From contig JAETNS010000017.1 of assembly GCA_021772015.1 (NCBI GenBank), positions 1 to 50,319 on the forward strand: 50,319 nt of DNA, read 5' to 3'. A program made the position numbers and the translations under genes. The notes under the pieces are model-generated. The model made no database searches, was not told the origin of the DNA, and saw nothing but the letters and a program-made list of their open reading frames with translations. Source of the DNA: Prevotellaceae bacterium (GTDB lineage: Bacteria; Bacteroidota; Bacteroidia; Bacteroidales; Muribaculaceae). This document shows, one piece after another, positions 8,874-17,426 of this stretch (positions are counted from its first letter, which is position 1; the number at the start of each line of letters is the position of its first letter).

Positions 8874-9332
8874 ATGGAAGTCACAGGCAAAATCATAGTT
8901 GCCCTCCCGGAGATGTCCGGCACCTCGAAAATGGGAAATCCTTGGAAAAAGCGCGAATATGTGCTCGAGACCATCGAGAGCTTTCCCAAAAAGATACACT
9001 TCGATTTCTTCGGAGAGAAAGCCGACCAGTTTGTACTCAACCTCGGCGACACGATAAGACTGAGCTTCGATATCGAAAGCCGCGAATACAACGGACGCTG
9101 GTACACCAGCATCCGCGGCTGGAAAGCAGAGCCGTCCACCGAAGGCGCTCCTGCCGCTGCTCCGGGCCAAGCCTATCCCGACCCGCGGACAGCACCCGCA
9201 TTCCCGCAGCCCGCTGCCGGATTCGGCGCACCGCAGGCTCCCGCTTATGGCACGACACAGCCTGCCGGCGGTTTCCCCACCCCCACCCCTCCGGCTCCGG
9301 CGGACACCGCCAACGACGATCTGCCATTCTGA
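8874..9332 (+). CDS. DUF3127 OB-fold protein with SSB-like C-terminal tip
   Basis: A 152-residue protein with an N-terminal DUF3127 domain of about 90 residues (starts MEVTGKIIVALPEM; includes KREYVLET and WYTSIRGWKAE). It is followed by a Pro/Ala/Gly-rich disordered linker and the ending NDDLPF. That layout copies bacterial SSB: OB fold, flexible linker, acidic tip ending in Pro-Phe, the site by which SSB recruits repair and replication proteins. DUF3127 proteins are largely restricted to Bacteroidota and their role is not settled. I infer a nucleic-acid-binding role with partner recruitment. It is transcribed alone, between its own promoter and a strong terminator. It is not the canonical ssb, which should lie elsewhere. 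Confidence 0.82.
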   Translation: MEVTGKIIVALPEMSGTSKMGNPWKKREYVLETIESFPKKIHFDFFGEKADQFVLNLGDTIRLSFDIESREYNGRWYTSIRGWKAEPSTEGAPAAAPGQAYPDPRTAPAFPQPAAGFGAPQAPAYGTTQPAGGFPTPTPPAPADTANDDLPF

Positions 9333-9350
9333 CATCATCCCATGGCATAT

Positions 9351-9399
9351 AAGTTCCGGGTCAGCAGTCTTTTGAAGACTACCGACCCGGAACTTTTGT
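9351..9399 (+). terminator. Terminator after the DUF3127 gene
   Basis: AAGTTCCGGGTC (9351-9362) pairs perfectly with GACCCGGAACTT (9384-9395), followed by a short T-run. The loop holds a small inner hairpin. Confidence 0.85.
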
Positions 9400-9509
9400 G
9401 ATCCTCCCGACGTTAATCTTCCGTGATGCTGACAACTTCCGGCACTCGCTATTTCTTTTGTCAAATATTCTTCGTACATTTGACAAGTCATAAAAACACC
9501 TCATTGTGA

Positions 9510-10907
9510 ATGGCCCGTATCAAAGATGACAAAACGACAGACAAGCCTACAGGATGGCTCTCCAGGCTGACAGCCAAGGGACTGAACTGGTATAGATACT
9601 CCACATCAGGAGTATGGAGCGATACAAGGCGCAACTGGAAAGTAAACCTCATGAAGACAGTTAACCTGTCGGTAAGGTCTTTCCTGAATGCCGATCTGCA
9701 GAACCGCGCGGCCGCCCTCACCTATCAGACCCTACTTGCGATCGTACCGGCCCTGGCTTTGATCTTCGCGATTTGCCGTGGATTCGGATTCCAGAACCTC
9801 GTAGAGAGCCAGATGTTCAACTCATTCCCCGCCCAGTCAAAGGCCCTGGCGACTGCTCTTAAATTCGTGGACTCCTATCTGGCTCAATCTTCCGAGGGGA
9901 TATTTGTCGGAATCGGCATCGTATTCCTGCTCTGGACTCTTATCTCGCTGATCTCCAACGTCGAGGATGCATTCAATAAGATCTGGGGCATCCCTCAGGG
10001 GCGTACATTATGGCGCAAGATAACCGACTACACAGCCATATTCCTCATCTTGCCGATACTGATGATCTGCGCCAGCGGAATCACCGTCTTCATGTCGACG
10101 ACGATACAAAACAGCCTGCCGTTTGATTTCATGTCGCCTGTAGTCTCGACCCTTCTCGACTGCTCGTCACTTGTACTGGTATGGCTTTTCTTCGCAGGCA
10201 GCTATCTGCTGATCCCCAATACCAAAGTAAAATTCAAGAACGCCTTCATCGCCGGGATATTGGCCGGCACGGCGTTTCTCGTCCTCCAATGGCTGTTTGT
10301 GAATGGACAGATTTACGTAACCCGCTACAACGCCATCTATGGTTCGTTCTCTTTCCTGCCGTTGTTGCTGATATGGTTGCAACTTGTCTGGCTGATAACA
10401 CTGTCAGGAGCGGTCTACTGCTACTCTTCACAAAACATTTTCGAATATAGCTTCTCAGACGATATCGCCAAAATATCAGATGATTACCGCTGGCGCATCA
10501 TAATTTCGGTCATGACCGTGACCGTCATCAGATTCGTAAAAGGAGAAAAGCCCTTGACAGACCATCAGATCTCCGAACAATACGGGCTTCCGATCCCGAT
10601 GGTCACTGCGGCTGTCAACCGATTGCTATCCTGCGGCTTGTTGCTCCATGTCGTCAACAAACCGGGAGATGACTCATTTTCCGTCTCCCCGGCAGTCAAC
10701 CCCGCAACCTTGACGCTTGGAGAGGTTATAAGGAGAGTGGGAGACAACGGATCGAAAGGATTCATACCCGGATTCGACCTCCGTTTCCGTCACATAAACT
10801 CCACAATAGACAGCATAAAAGAAACTGCCCTTGAGAAGGCAGACAAAATATTTGTTTCATCTTTAACCATAAACGACAACCAGCATGAAAACCCAGATCG
10901 CAACTGA
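9510..10907 (+). CDS. YihY/BrkB-family membrane protein with C-terminal winged-helix-like region
   Basis: A 465-residue inner-membrane protein. The N-terminal part is basic, the core (about residues 60-320) has six hydrophobic helices with family motifs such as [19 protein letters not shown] and [16 protein letters not shown]. The last about 120 residues are soluble and include a segment ([21 protein letters not shown]) that looks like a winged helix, a common addition in Bacteroidota members. The family was once called ribonuclease BN by mistake; its true function is unknown and may be transport. Its 3-prime end overlaps ridA by 23 bases, so the two are probably cotranscribed. A TACATTTG at 9475-9482 could be a -7 box but lacks a well-placed TTG. 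Confidence 0.87.
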   Translation: MARIKDDKTTDKPTGWLSRLTAKGLNWYRYSTSGVWSDTRRNWKVNLMKTVNLSVRSFLNADLQNRAAALTYQTLLAIVPALALIFAICRGFGFQNLVESQMFNSFPAQSKALATALKFVDSYLAQSSEGIFVGIGIVFLLWTLISLISNVEDAFNKIWGIPQGRTLWRKITDYTAIFLILPILMICASGITVFMSTTIQNSLPFDFMSPVVSTLLDCSSLVLVWLFFAGSYLLIPNTKVKFKNAFIAGILAGTAFLVLQWLFVNGQIYVTRYNAIYGSFSFLPLLLIWLQLVWLITLSGAVYCYSSQNIFEYSFSDDIAKISDDYRWRIIISVMTVTVIRFVKGEKPLTDHQISEQYGLPIPMVTAAVNRLLSCGLLLHVVNKPGDDSFSVSPAVNPATLTLGEVIRRVGDNGSKGFIPGFDLRFRHINSTIDSIKETALEKADKIFVSSLTINDNQHENPDRN

Positions 10908-11259
10908 AAAAGCCCCCGGAGCAATCGGACCTTACAGCCAGGCAATTGACTGCGGCCCATTCGTTTTCGCTTCCGGCCAGATTCCTCTGAATCCCGAAAC
11001 CGGCGAGATCCCCCAAGGCATCACAGAGCAGACACGCCAGTCGCTCAGCAATGTGAAAGCAATCCTGGAGGCTGCCGGCCTGACAATGGACAATGTTGTG
11101 AAGACCACCGTGTACCTCGCCGACATGAACGACTTCGCCGCAATGAACGCCGTGTATGCCGAAGCATTCACGGCACCCTTCCCCGCCCGCTCGGCTGTTG
11201 CCGTCCGGGAGCTTCCAAAACAAGTGCTCGTTGAAATCGAAGTTCTCGCCGCGAAATAA
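10885..11259 (+). CDS. ridA: RidA family enamine/imine deaminase
   Basis: A 124-residue YjgF/YER057c/UK114 protein. RidA hydrolyses reactive 2-aminoacrylate and 2-iminobutanoate made by PLP enzymes, giving pyruvate or 2-oxobutanoate and ammonia. The key residues are present: GPYSQAI at the N-terminus, the FPARSAVAV motif with the catalytic Arg, and the VEIEVLA ending. Length is normal. The start codon lies inside the end of the BrkB gene, so translation is likely coupled. A hairpin follows that can terminate this transcript and the convergent regulator. Confidence 0.92.
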   Translation: MKTQIATEKAPGAIGPYSQAIDCGPFVFASGQIPLNPETGEIPQGITEQTRQSLSNVKAILEAAGLTMDNVVKTTVYLADMNDFAAMNAVYAEAFTAPFPARSAVAVRELPKQVLVEIEVLAAK

Positions 11260-11312
11260 TCATCTTAAACGATGATCATCCTCGTGCCAAATGCATGACC
11301 ATATAATACAAG

Positions 11313-11346
11313 AAGTCCGGGACCGCGTTATCGCGACCCGGATTTC
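11313..11346. terminator. Bidirectional terminator between ridA and the Crp-like regulator
   Basis: AAGTCCGGG and CCCGGATTT form the base of a GC-rich hairpin, with CGCG/CGCG pairing near the loop. It is flanked by A- and T-rich bases and sits between convergent genes. Confidence 0.65.
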
Positions 11347-11387
11347 TGTTTTCTATTAAACATTTGTTATTCTCTCAAAGCCAATAA

Positions 11388-12134
11388 TCAGCCATATTTA
11401 GAGATTTTGCGGAGTTGCGGCTCATCAAGGATTCTGATACGGCGTCCGTCGACAGTTATCAGTTTCTCTGACACGAAACCTGACAGAGTACGGATCGCGT
11501 TTGAGGTGGTCATGTTGGAGAGGTTGGCCAGATCCTCGCGAGCCATGTATATCTTCAAAGTCATATTGTCATCCTCGAAACCGTAATGGTCGCTCAACAC
11601 TATAAGAGCCTCCGCCAGACGGCCACGGATATGCTTCTGGGTCAGGTTGACAATCTTTGTGTCCGAGCCTCCGAGGTTACGGGAAAGCTCATGTATGAAA
11701 AACCAGGCCAGTTTGCGGTTGTTGTTGATCATGTCCTTGACCAATGTCATCGGAAGCGTGCCGACCGTCGAGGGCTCGAAAGCTGCCGCCGATGAATTGT
11801 AACGTTCATTGGCGAAATAAGCCCGATAGCCGAAATACTGCACAGACCTGATAAGGCGCAATATCTGCACCCTGCCGCCGACTCCATCCTTGAATTTCTT
11901 GACCTTGCCCTGAAGCAGGCACCAAAGATATTCCGGCTCCTCCCCCTCGGCATAAATCATCTGGTTCTTCTTGAAATTATGGATGACAAACGCATCAATG
12001 ATCCGGCGTTTCTCTTCATTGTTGAGGACCGTCCAGATCTCCGACATATCCTCGCTCATCACCTTTTCAAGCGCTTTCTTTATCATATCTTCTCTGATCT
12101 TTTCCGGCAACAACGCTCTCCACGCCGTCCGCAT
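11388..12134 (-). CDS. Crp/Fnr-family transcriptional regulator
   Basis: A regulator of up to 248 residues. The middle has a cyclic-nucleotide-binding-type jelly roll (KKNQMIYAEGEEPEYLWCLLQGKVKKF), and the C-terminus has a Crp helix-turn-helix with MAREDLANLSNMTTSNAIRTL. There is no N-terminal Cys cluster of the Fnr type, and the phosphate-binding RxS motif of true Crp is not clear, so the ligand is unknown. Alternative starts exist at internal Met codons (for example MSEDMSEIW), but the promoter placement fits the first ATG. It is transcribed alone. Targets cannot be told from sequence. Confidence 0.87.
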   Translation of the reverse strand: MRTAWRALLPEKIREDMIKKALEKVMSEDMSEIWTVLNNEEKRRIIDAFVIHNFKKNQMIYAEGEEPEYLWCLLQGKVKKFKDGVGGRVQILRLIRSVQYFGYRAYFANERYNSSAAAFEPSTVGTLPMTLVKDMINNNRKLAWFFIHELSRNLGGSDTKIVNLTQKHIRGRLAEALIVLSDHYGFEDDNMTLKIYMAREDLANLSNMTTSNAIRTLSGFVSEKLITVDGRRIRILDEPQLRKISKYG

Positions 12135-12169
12135 TGAATCAAATGGATTTCCTTTTATGTTTTAAAACA

Positions 12170-12199
12170 CAAAGTTACAACATTTTTTCCAACCACCAA
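12170..12199 (-). promoter_or_regulatory. Promoter of the Crp/Fnr regulator
   Basis: On the reverse strand TTG (12197-12199), 19 bases, then TAACTTTG (12170-12177), a full consensus match. Confidence 0.7.
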
Positions 12200-12268
12200 C
12201 TTTTGCCCTGTTTTTTTATAGGGAATCATTATAGGGAAGATTTTCCGGAATTTTCATCCTGAAAAATT

Positions 12269-12298
12269 TTGTCAATTCGGAAAGAATGTCTAACTTTG
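12269..12298 (+). promoter_or_regulatory. Promoter of tRNA-Met
   Basis: TTG (12269-12271) within TTTTG, a 19-base spacer and TAACTTTG (12291-12298). The tRNA starts about 65 bases after the predicted transcription start. Confidence 0.7.
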
Positions 12299-12372
12299 CA
12301 CTCGCAAAGGCGCAAGAGGCGCAACTGGATGTGAAAATTAGAGCATCTATAGCTCTTCATATCAACAACAAT

Positions 12373-12446
12373 GGCGGGATAGCTCAGTTGGTTAGAGCGT
12401 CGGATTCATAACCCGGAGGTCCCGAGTTCAATTCTCGGTCCCGCTA
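12373..12446 (+). tRNA. tRNA-Met (anticodon CAT)
   Basis: A 74-base cloverleaf: acceptor GGCGGGA/TCCCGCT (first pair G-U), D arm GCTC/GAGC, anticodon loop TTCATAA, T arm CCGAG/CTCGG with TTCAATT loop, and discriminator A. CCA is not encoded. The anticodon stem TCGGA/CCCGG has an A-C mismatch next to the loop. The paired acceptor end argues against initiator tRNA. A lysidine-modified tRNA-Ile2, which also carries CAT in DNA, cannot be fully excluded. Confidence 0.92.
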
Positions 12447-12456
12447 CTTTCTCACT

Positions 12457-12488
12457 AAAGGTCATCTGATAAAGATGGCCTTTTTCTT
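12457..12488 (+). terminator. Terminator after tRNA-Met
   Basis: AAAGGTCATC and GATGGCCTTT pair around a seven-base loop and are followed by TTCTTTTTT. Confidence 0.8.
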
Positions 12489-12636
12489 TTTTATGTACTT
12501 CTTGCGTTCCGATTGGCACTGCAACAAAACCTATCCGGCAATATCGAACTATTGCGTTCTCCGGGGCAAGGCCATCGGATCTGTTTTTGGTGAAAATTCA
12601 GACTGTTTTCGTAACTTTGCGGTAAATAAAACCGAT

Positions 12637-13332
12637 ATGGCGTTGTTTGACACATATATTATAATAGTAGCGGCGGGGAGTGGCTCGCGATTCGGATCGG
12701 AAATCCCGAAACAGTTCTGCCTTTTGGCAGGAAAGCCGGTGGTCATGCATGCCATCGAAAGTTTACGTCGCGCGTTGCCCGATTCCCGACAGATAATCGT
12801 GATTTCCAAGGAGGAGGAACCGAGATGGAATGAACTTTGTGAACGTTACAGCTTCGACTCTCCTACCGTGGCATACGGAGGAGCGACCCGTTGGGCATCT
12901 GTGAAAAACGGACTCGCAGCTATTCCGGCCGAGGCAAAACCCAACTCCATCGTCCTTATCCATGACGGAGCCAGACCCTTGGTCGACGCTCCGACCGTAA
13001 AACGGGTATGCGGGGCGACGATAAATACTGACGGCGCGATTCCCGCAATTGCCGTCAGTGACTCCCTACGCAGGATGGGCAAAGACGGCGTAAGTTCGGA
13101 GGCGGTTGACAGGAACGATTTCCGAGCTATCCAGACACCACAAGGATTCAAGCTGTGGGGCCTCAGGGAGGCATATTCCCTCCCCTACCAATCTTCATTC
13201 ACTGATGACGCATCTGTTATGGCTGAAGCCGGATTTGAGAATGTGACACTTGTGGAAGGCAGTCCTGACAATATCAAGATCACAAATCCCCGCGATATCG
13301 TAATTGCCGAGGCTATTCTTTCTCAAGAATAA
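12637..13332 (+). CDS. ispD: 2-C-methyl-D-erythritol 4-phosphate cytidylyltransferase
   Basis: This enzyme joins CTP and MEP in the non-mevalonate isoprenoid pathway, in the cytoplasm. The N-terminus carries the nucleotide-binding motif AAGSGSRFG...PKQF, and later come LIHDGARPLV, AIAVSDSL, TPQGF and TDDASV, all IspD hallmarks. From the ATG at 12637 the protein is 231 residues, the usual length. The frame is open from 12475, but the upstream part is compositionally odd and runs through the tRNA terminator. A TAACTTTG at 12612-12619 sits just before the chosen start and may be its -7 box, with a TTG at 12587-12589 and a longer than usual 22-base spacer. recG follows 58 bases later. Confidence 0.93.
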   Translation: MALFDTYIIIVAAGSGSRFGSEIPKQFCLLAGKPVVMHAIESLRRALPDSRQIIVISKEEEPRWNELCERYSFDSPTVAYGGATRWASVKNGLAAIPAEAKPNSIVLIHDGARPLVDAPTVKRVCGATINTDGAIPAIAVSDSLRRMGKDGVSSEAVDRNDFRAIQTPQGFKLWGLREAYSLPYQSSFTDDASVMAEAGFENVTLVEGSPDNIKITNPRDIVIAEAILSQE

Positions 13333-13390
13333 GAGGGTGTTTAATAAAATCAGTCAATAATTACCATACAAATACGCCCCTAATTCACCA

Positions 13391-15481
13391 ATGGCATCTC
13401 CTCGAGAGTTCGATATAAAATACCTTAAAGGGATGGGACCGGTCAAGGCCAAGTTGCTCGATGAGGAACTCGGCATAAAATCGCTCCACGACCTTGTACA
13501 TCACTTCCCTACCCATTATGTCGACCGCTCTAAAATATATCCCATCCGCTCATTCCGCGACGAGATGCCATATGTTCAGGTAAAAGGGAGGTTTGTCAGT
13601 CTCAACATCCAAGGCGAAGGGGCAAAACGCCGGCTGACGGGCCTTTTCACAGACGGGACGGCGACAATGGATGTGGTGTGGTTCCAACGGATAAAAGCCT
13701 TGAAGGAGGCATACCATACTTCATCGGAATATATACTCTTCGGCAAACCTAAAGAGTTCAACGGTCGCTGGAGCATGACCCACCCGGAGGTTGACCCGCC
13801 GGAGGCAGCAACAGCCTCGCAGGGTCTACGGGGAGTCTACCCATTGACCGAGAAGCTCAGAAACCGGGGAGTAACATCGCGTTCGTTTTTCCAATGGATC
13901 AGCAATGCGCTCTCGGCAACACGGAGTTTCCCGGAAACATTGCCGCCTGAGGTCATCGCCACACACCACCTCATGGATGGCGACCGTGCCTTACGCGTCA
14001 TCCACAACCCTCACAACCACGACGAACTCAACCAGGCCCGTTTGCGCCTGAAATTCGAGGAGCTTTTCTATCTCCAGCTCAACATACGGAGGTATGCCTG
14101 CAAACGGGCGGCTTCCGTACAGGGACGACCTTTTCCGAGGATAGGAATGTTTTTCAACAACTTCTACTCGCAAGTGCTTCCATTCCCCCTGACAGACGCG
14201 CAAAAAAGGGTATTGCGTGAGATACGCGCCGATGTCGGGTCAGGTCGCCAGATGAACCGCCTCGTCCAGGGGGATGTCGGCTCCGGGAAAACCATAGTGG
14301 CCTTGATGGCGATGCTGATGGCTATCGACAACGGGACACAGGCCTGCATGATGGCTCCCACGGAGATCCTCGCCACGCAACATTACGAATCTATACGCGG
14401 AATGGCGGCACAGCTGGGAGTCAATGTCAGGCTGCTTACCGGCTCGACACGCAGAAAGGAGCGAGAGGAGATCGACTCCCAGCTCACCGACGGCTCATTG
14501 CATATTCTTATCGGCACCCACGCCGTAATTGAGGAGAATGTCAAGTTCCGCGACCTCGGCCTCGCGGTAATCGACGAACAGCATCGTTTCGGTGTCATGC
14601 AACGCGCCAGACTCTGGGGCAAGAATGTCATAGCCCCGCATGTATTGGTAATGACCGCCACACCGATACCGAGGACTCTCGCAATGACTGTTTACGGCGA
14701 CCTCGACGTGTCTGTGATCGACGAACTCCCCCCCGGCCGTAAACCTGTCACCACATTGCTGCGTTTTGACGACCAGAGGATACAGGTCTACCGCTCCATC
14801 GGCAGGCAACTCGCTCAAGGCAGACAGGTGTATATCGTCTATCCGCTGATTCTCGAAAACGAGAAACTCGACCTGAAATGCCTCGAGGAAGGATATGATC
14901 TTATACGCGAGACATTCCCGTCATACAATGTCGTATATGTCCACGGCAAAATGAAGCCAAAGGAAAAAGACTACCAGATGAAGCTTTTTGTCGAGAACAA
15001 AGCCCAGATAATGGTTGCCACAACAGTGATCGAGGTCGGCGTGAATGTCCCCAACGCTTCAGTCATGGTCATAGAGAACGCCGAGCGGTTCGGTCTTTCC
15101 CAGCTCCATCAATTGCGCGGACGCGTGGGGCGCGGCGCAGACCAGAGCTTCTGCGTGCTGATGTCAAAACGCAAAATAGCAGGCGACACACGCAAACGCC
15201 TCGAATTGATGACATCGACCACCGACGGTTTCCTTATCGCGGAAGCCGATCTCAAGACCCGGGGACCAGGCGACCTCGAGGGAACAATGCAAAGCGGGAT
15301 GCCGATGGAGCTGCACGTGGCCAATCTGGCAACTGACGGCCAGATAATCCAGCTTGCGAGAGAGGCGGTCGACACCATACTCTCAAATGATCCCTCGCTA
15401 TCCTCCCCAGGTCATCAAATGCTTCTGCCGGAACTGTCACGGCTTTTCGCCCGCAAATCAGACATGAGCCGCATATCATGA
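13391..15481 (+). CDS. recG: ATP-dependent DNA helicase RecG
   Basis: A 696-residue branch-migrating helicase that regresses stalled forks and processes recombination intermediates. The N-terminal wedge domain contains an OB fold. The helicase core has motif I (GDVGSGKT), motif Ia (MAPTEILATQH), motif II as DEQH rather than DEAH (VIDEQHRFGV, normal for RecG), motif III (MTATPIPRTLAM) and motif VI (QLRGRVGRG). Length is standard. It lies downstream of ispD and is likely cotranscribed. The overlapping short frame after the stop is not a gene. Confidence 0.95.
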   Translation: MASPREFDIKYLKGMGPVKAKLLDEELGIKSLHDLVHHFPTHYVDRSKIYPIRSFRDEMPYVQVKGRFVSLNIQGEGAKRRLTGLFTDGTATMDVVWFQRIKALKEAYHTSSEYILFGKPKEFNGRWSMTHPEVDPPEAATASQGLRGVYPLTEKLRNRGVTSRSFFQWISNALSATRSFPETLPPEVIATHHLMDGDRALRVIHNPHNHDELNQARLRLKFEELFYLQLNIRRYACKRAASVQGRPFPRIGMFFNNFYSQVLPFPLTDAQKRVLREIRADVGSGRQMNRLVQGDVGSGKTIVALMAMLMAIDNGTQACMMAPTEILATQHYESIRGMAAQLGVNVRLLTGSTRRKEREEIDSQLTDGSLHILIGTHAVIEENVKFRDLGLAVIDEQHRFGVMQRARLWGKNVIAPHVLVMTATPIPRTLAMTVYGDLDVSVIDELPPGRKPVTTLLRFDDQRIQVYRSIGRQLAQGRQVYIVYPLILENEKLDLKCLEEGYDLIRETFPSYNVVYVHGKMKPKEKDYQMKLFVENKAQIMVATTVIEVGVNVPNASVMVIENAERFGLSQLHQLRGRVGRGADQSFCVLMSKRKIAGDTRKRLELMTSTTDGFLIAEADLKTRGPGDLEGTMQSGMPMELHVANLATDGQIIQLAREAVDTILSNDPSLSSPGHQMLLPELSRLFARKSDMSRIS

Positions 15482-15810
15482 CGCATGCAAACGATCGCGC
15501 ATCCCACAATATGGTCAGCTGCAACGAATTGCACAATCCGGCAGTTATATGTGCAAGTTTTCCGGAACAAAGAACATATAAACGAATTTTTCTTAACCGA
15601 GGTTTGAATATATGTTGTAAAACATATTTTTATATCTTATTATGTCATAAAGCTTTAGCCCCCGCTTTCGGTGATTTTAATTGGCATTAAAATATTTTAA
15701 GACAGAATTTTTTCCGACAAAGCGTTATTTTTAGTAATTTTGGAATCATAAAACATTGATCCTCCACACGGATTCATGTTACCAAACCGATCCCTAACAT
15801 AACGCCCCCA
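15482..15810. other. recG-ndk intergenic region
   Basis: This 329-base AT-rich gap holds a weak stem-loop (ATATGTT at 15610-15616, AACATAT at 15621-15627, then TTTTAT), a possible recG terminator. A TAATTTTG at 15735-15742 is a likely -7 box for ndk, but no TTG lies at the right distance. I see no gene. Confidence 0.5.
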
Positions 15811-16278
15811 ATGCAGACCACCCTTGTCATCATCAAGCCTTCAGGAGTACAGAGAGGAATTTCCGGAGAAGTAATTTCCCGCTTTGAGAAAAAAGGAATG
15901 ATTATCGCCGGCATGAAGATGATGGAGCTTTCGGAGCAGATACTCCGCGAGCATTATGCCCATCTTGTAGACCGTCCGTTTTTCCCATCCCTTCTCCGCT
16001 CGATGATGGCTTCGCCGGTGATTGTCATGGCGGTCAAGGGTGTCGACGCTGTGGAAGTAGTCAGAGGCATGACAGGCGCTACGAATGCCAGGAAAGCATT
16101 GCCCGGCACAATACGCGGAGATTTCGGAATGAGCGGACAGGAAAACATTATCCACGCTTCAGATTCACCGGAGAACGCCGCCATAGAGATAGCCCGTTTC
16201 TTCAAAGCAGGCGAAGTTTTTGACTACACTCCCTGCACCCTCTCTTCAATTTACTGTCAGGACGAATTAAACGCATAA
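15811..16278 (+). CDS. ndk: Nucleoside diphosphate kinase
   Basis: A 155-residue cytoplasmic kinase that transfers the gamma phosphate of ATP to NDPs through a phosphohistidine. It starts TTLVIIKPSGV and contains the active-site motif NIIHASDSPENA, with the catalytic His. The ARKALPGTIRGDFG segment is also typical. Length is close to the family norm for this phylum. It lies 25 bases ahead of the peptidase gene, so the two may share a transcript. Confidence 0.95.
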   Translation: MQTTLVIIKPSGVQRGISGEVISRFEKKGMIIAGMKMMELSEQILREHYAHLVDRPFFPSLLRSMMASPVIVMAVKGVDAVEVVRGMTGATNARKALPGTIRGDFGMSGQENIIHASDSPENAAIEIARFFKAGEVFDYTPCTLSSIYCQDELNA

Positions 16279-16303
16279 ACCTCTCTCAACAGTATAAACC
16301 AGA

Positions 16304-17281
16304 ATGTTGCTTTGTAAAATTAACAAATTTGTAATATTGGCCGCGACGGCCATGCTGGCAGTCACCGCTGATGCCCAGTCGTTTAAACTACCCAAAGCCC
16401 ATAACGCCGAACATCAGGGTCTTATCGCCAAACAGGAAAACATCGGCAACCAGATCTCCGTCGAGGAGACCAAGGCATTTGTCGACAATCTCTTCAAGGA
16501 AGAGGAGGAACCGGAGCTCGATATCTACACTGAAGGGTGGGAATCGAAACGCGTGAACGCATATGTCGGCATGGATGTCCCCGACACCAAAGTCATCGAT
16601 GTCAGCAATTTCGCCATGCCGACCCCCGGCTACGTCACCTCTCCCTATGGATATCGCCCCCGTTTCCGTCGCGTCCACAAAGGAATCGACCTGAAACTGC
16701 AAACCGGCGACACCGTACGCGCCGCTTTTGACGGTCGCGTACGTCTGACCAACTTCGAGCGTAAAGGCTATGGGTATTACGTAATCGTACGCCATCCCAA
16801 CGGCCTTGAGACCGTTTACGGCCACCTCTCCAAATTCCTCGTAAAGCCTGACCAGTACGTCAAGGCTGGAGAACCAATCGCTCTTGGAGGCAACACAGGC
16901 CGCAGCTTCGGAAGCCACCTTCATTTCGAGACACGTTACATGGGTTATCCCATCAACCCTGCGGCCATCTTCGATTTCGCCAACCAGACAGTCCACACCG
17001 ACGAGTTCACCTTCGACAAGCGGACCTACACCCAGCCTCGAAACTTCGATCCCGGAGCAAATCAGGAATACGCAAAGCAGTATCTTGCCGCCAACCCCCA
17101 CAAGGCTTCATCATCAAAATCCAAAGCCTCCGGCAAAGCCAAGACATACACCGTCAAACGTGGCGACTCCCTTAGCCGTATCGCCTCACGCAACGGCGTG
17201 ACAGTACGTCAGCTCTGCAAGCTTAACGGACTATCCACTAAAGCCAAGCTCAAGCCCGGCACCAAACTGCGTCTGCGCTAA
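16304..17281 (+). CDS. Secreted M23 peptidase with LysM domain
   Basis: A 325-residue periplasmic protein with an N-terminal signal peptide ending around ADAQ. The central M23 (LytM) domain shows HKGIDL and the SHLHFE zinc-ligand motif plus GNTGRSFG, so the metal site appears intact. The C-terminal 45 residues form a LysM domain (YTVKRGDSLSRIASRNGVTV) that binds peptidoglycan, preceded by a Ser/Lys-rich linker. It likely cuts or remodels peptide cross-links during growth or division. Because the active site is kept, it is more likely an enzyme than an EnvC/NlpD-type activator. A strong hairpin repeat follows it. Confidence 0.92.
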   Translation: MLLCKINKFVILAATAMLAVTADAQSFKLPKAHNAEHQGLIAKQENIGNQISVEETKAFVDNLFKEEEEPELDIYTEGWESKRVNAYVGMDVPDTKVIDVSNFAMPTPGYVTSPYGYRPRFRRVHKGIDLKLQTGDTVRAAFDGRVRLTNFERKGYGYYVIVRHPNGLETVYGHLSKFLVKPDQYVKAGEPIALGGNTGRSFGSHLHFETRYMGYPINPAAIFDFANQTVHTDEFTFDKRTYTQPRNFDPGANQEYAKQYLAANPHKASSSKSKASGKAKTYTVKRGDSLSRIASRNGVTVRQLCKLNGLSTKAKLKPGTKLRLR

Positions 17282-17301
17282 TCCCAGATGCTGAAAAACT
17301 T

Positions 17302-17355
17302 AAACCTTGGACGCTGTGTCAAAATTTAAAATTTTGGCGCAGCGTCCAAGGTTTT
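17302..17355 (+). repeat. Long hairpin, copy A of a dispersed palindromic repeat; probable terminator
   Basis: AAACCTTGGACGCTG (17302-17316) pairs perfectly with CAGCGTCCAAGGTTT (17340-17354). Further pairing with GU wobbles continues inward to an AAAA/TTTT step and a seven-base loop. The inner 37 bases (17310-17346) are nearly identical to the reverse complement of the hairpin at 31679-31714. It lies between convergent genes and most likely ends transcription of the peptidase gene. Confidence 0.75.
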
Positions 17356-17426
17356 GTCCCTACGGTGAGGGTTTATCGGTATGGATGAGAGATTCAGCAT
17401 GCAACACCATCATCGCCTGCCTACTT

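Noticed and set aside
11388-12134. Fnr-type oxygen sensor
   Set aside because: The N-terminal Cys residues that hold the Fnr cluster are missing.
15478-15690. Open frame of 70 codons after recG
   Set aside because: It overlaps the recG stop, runs through an AT-rich gap and resembles no known family, so it is probably not coding.
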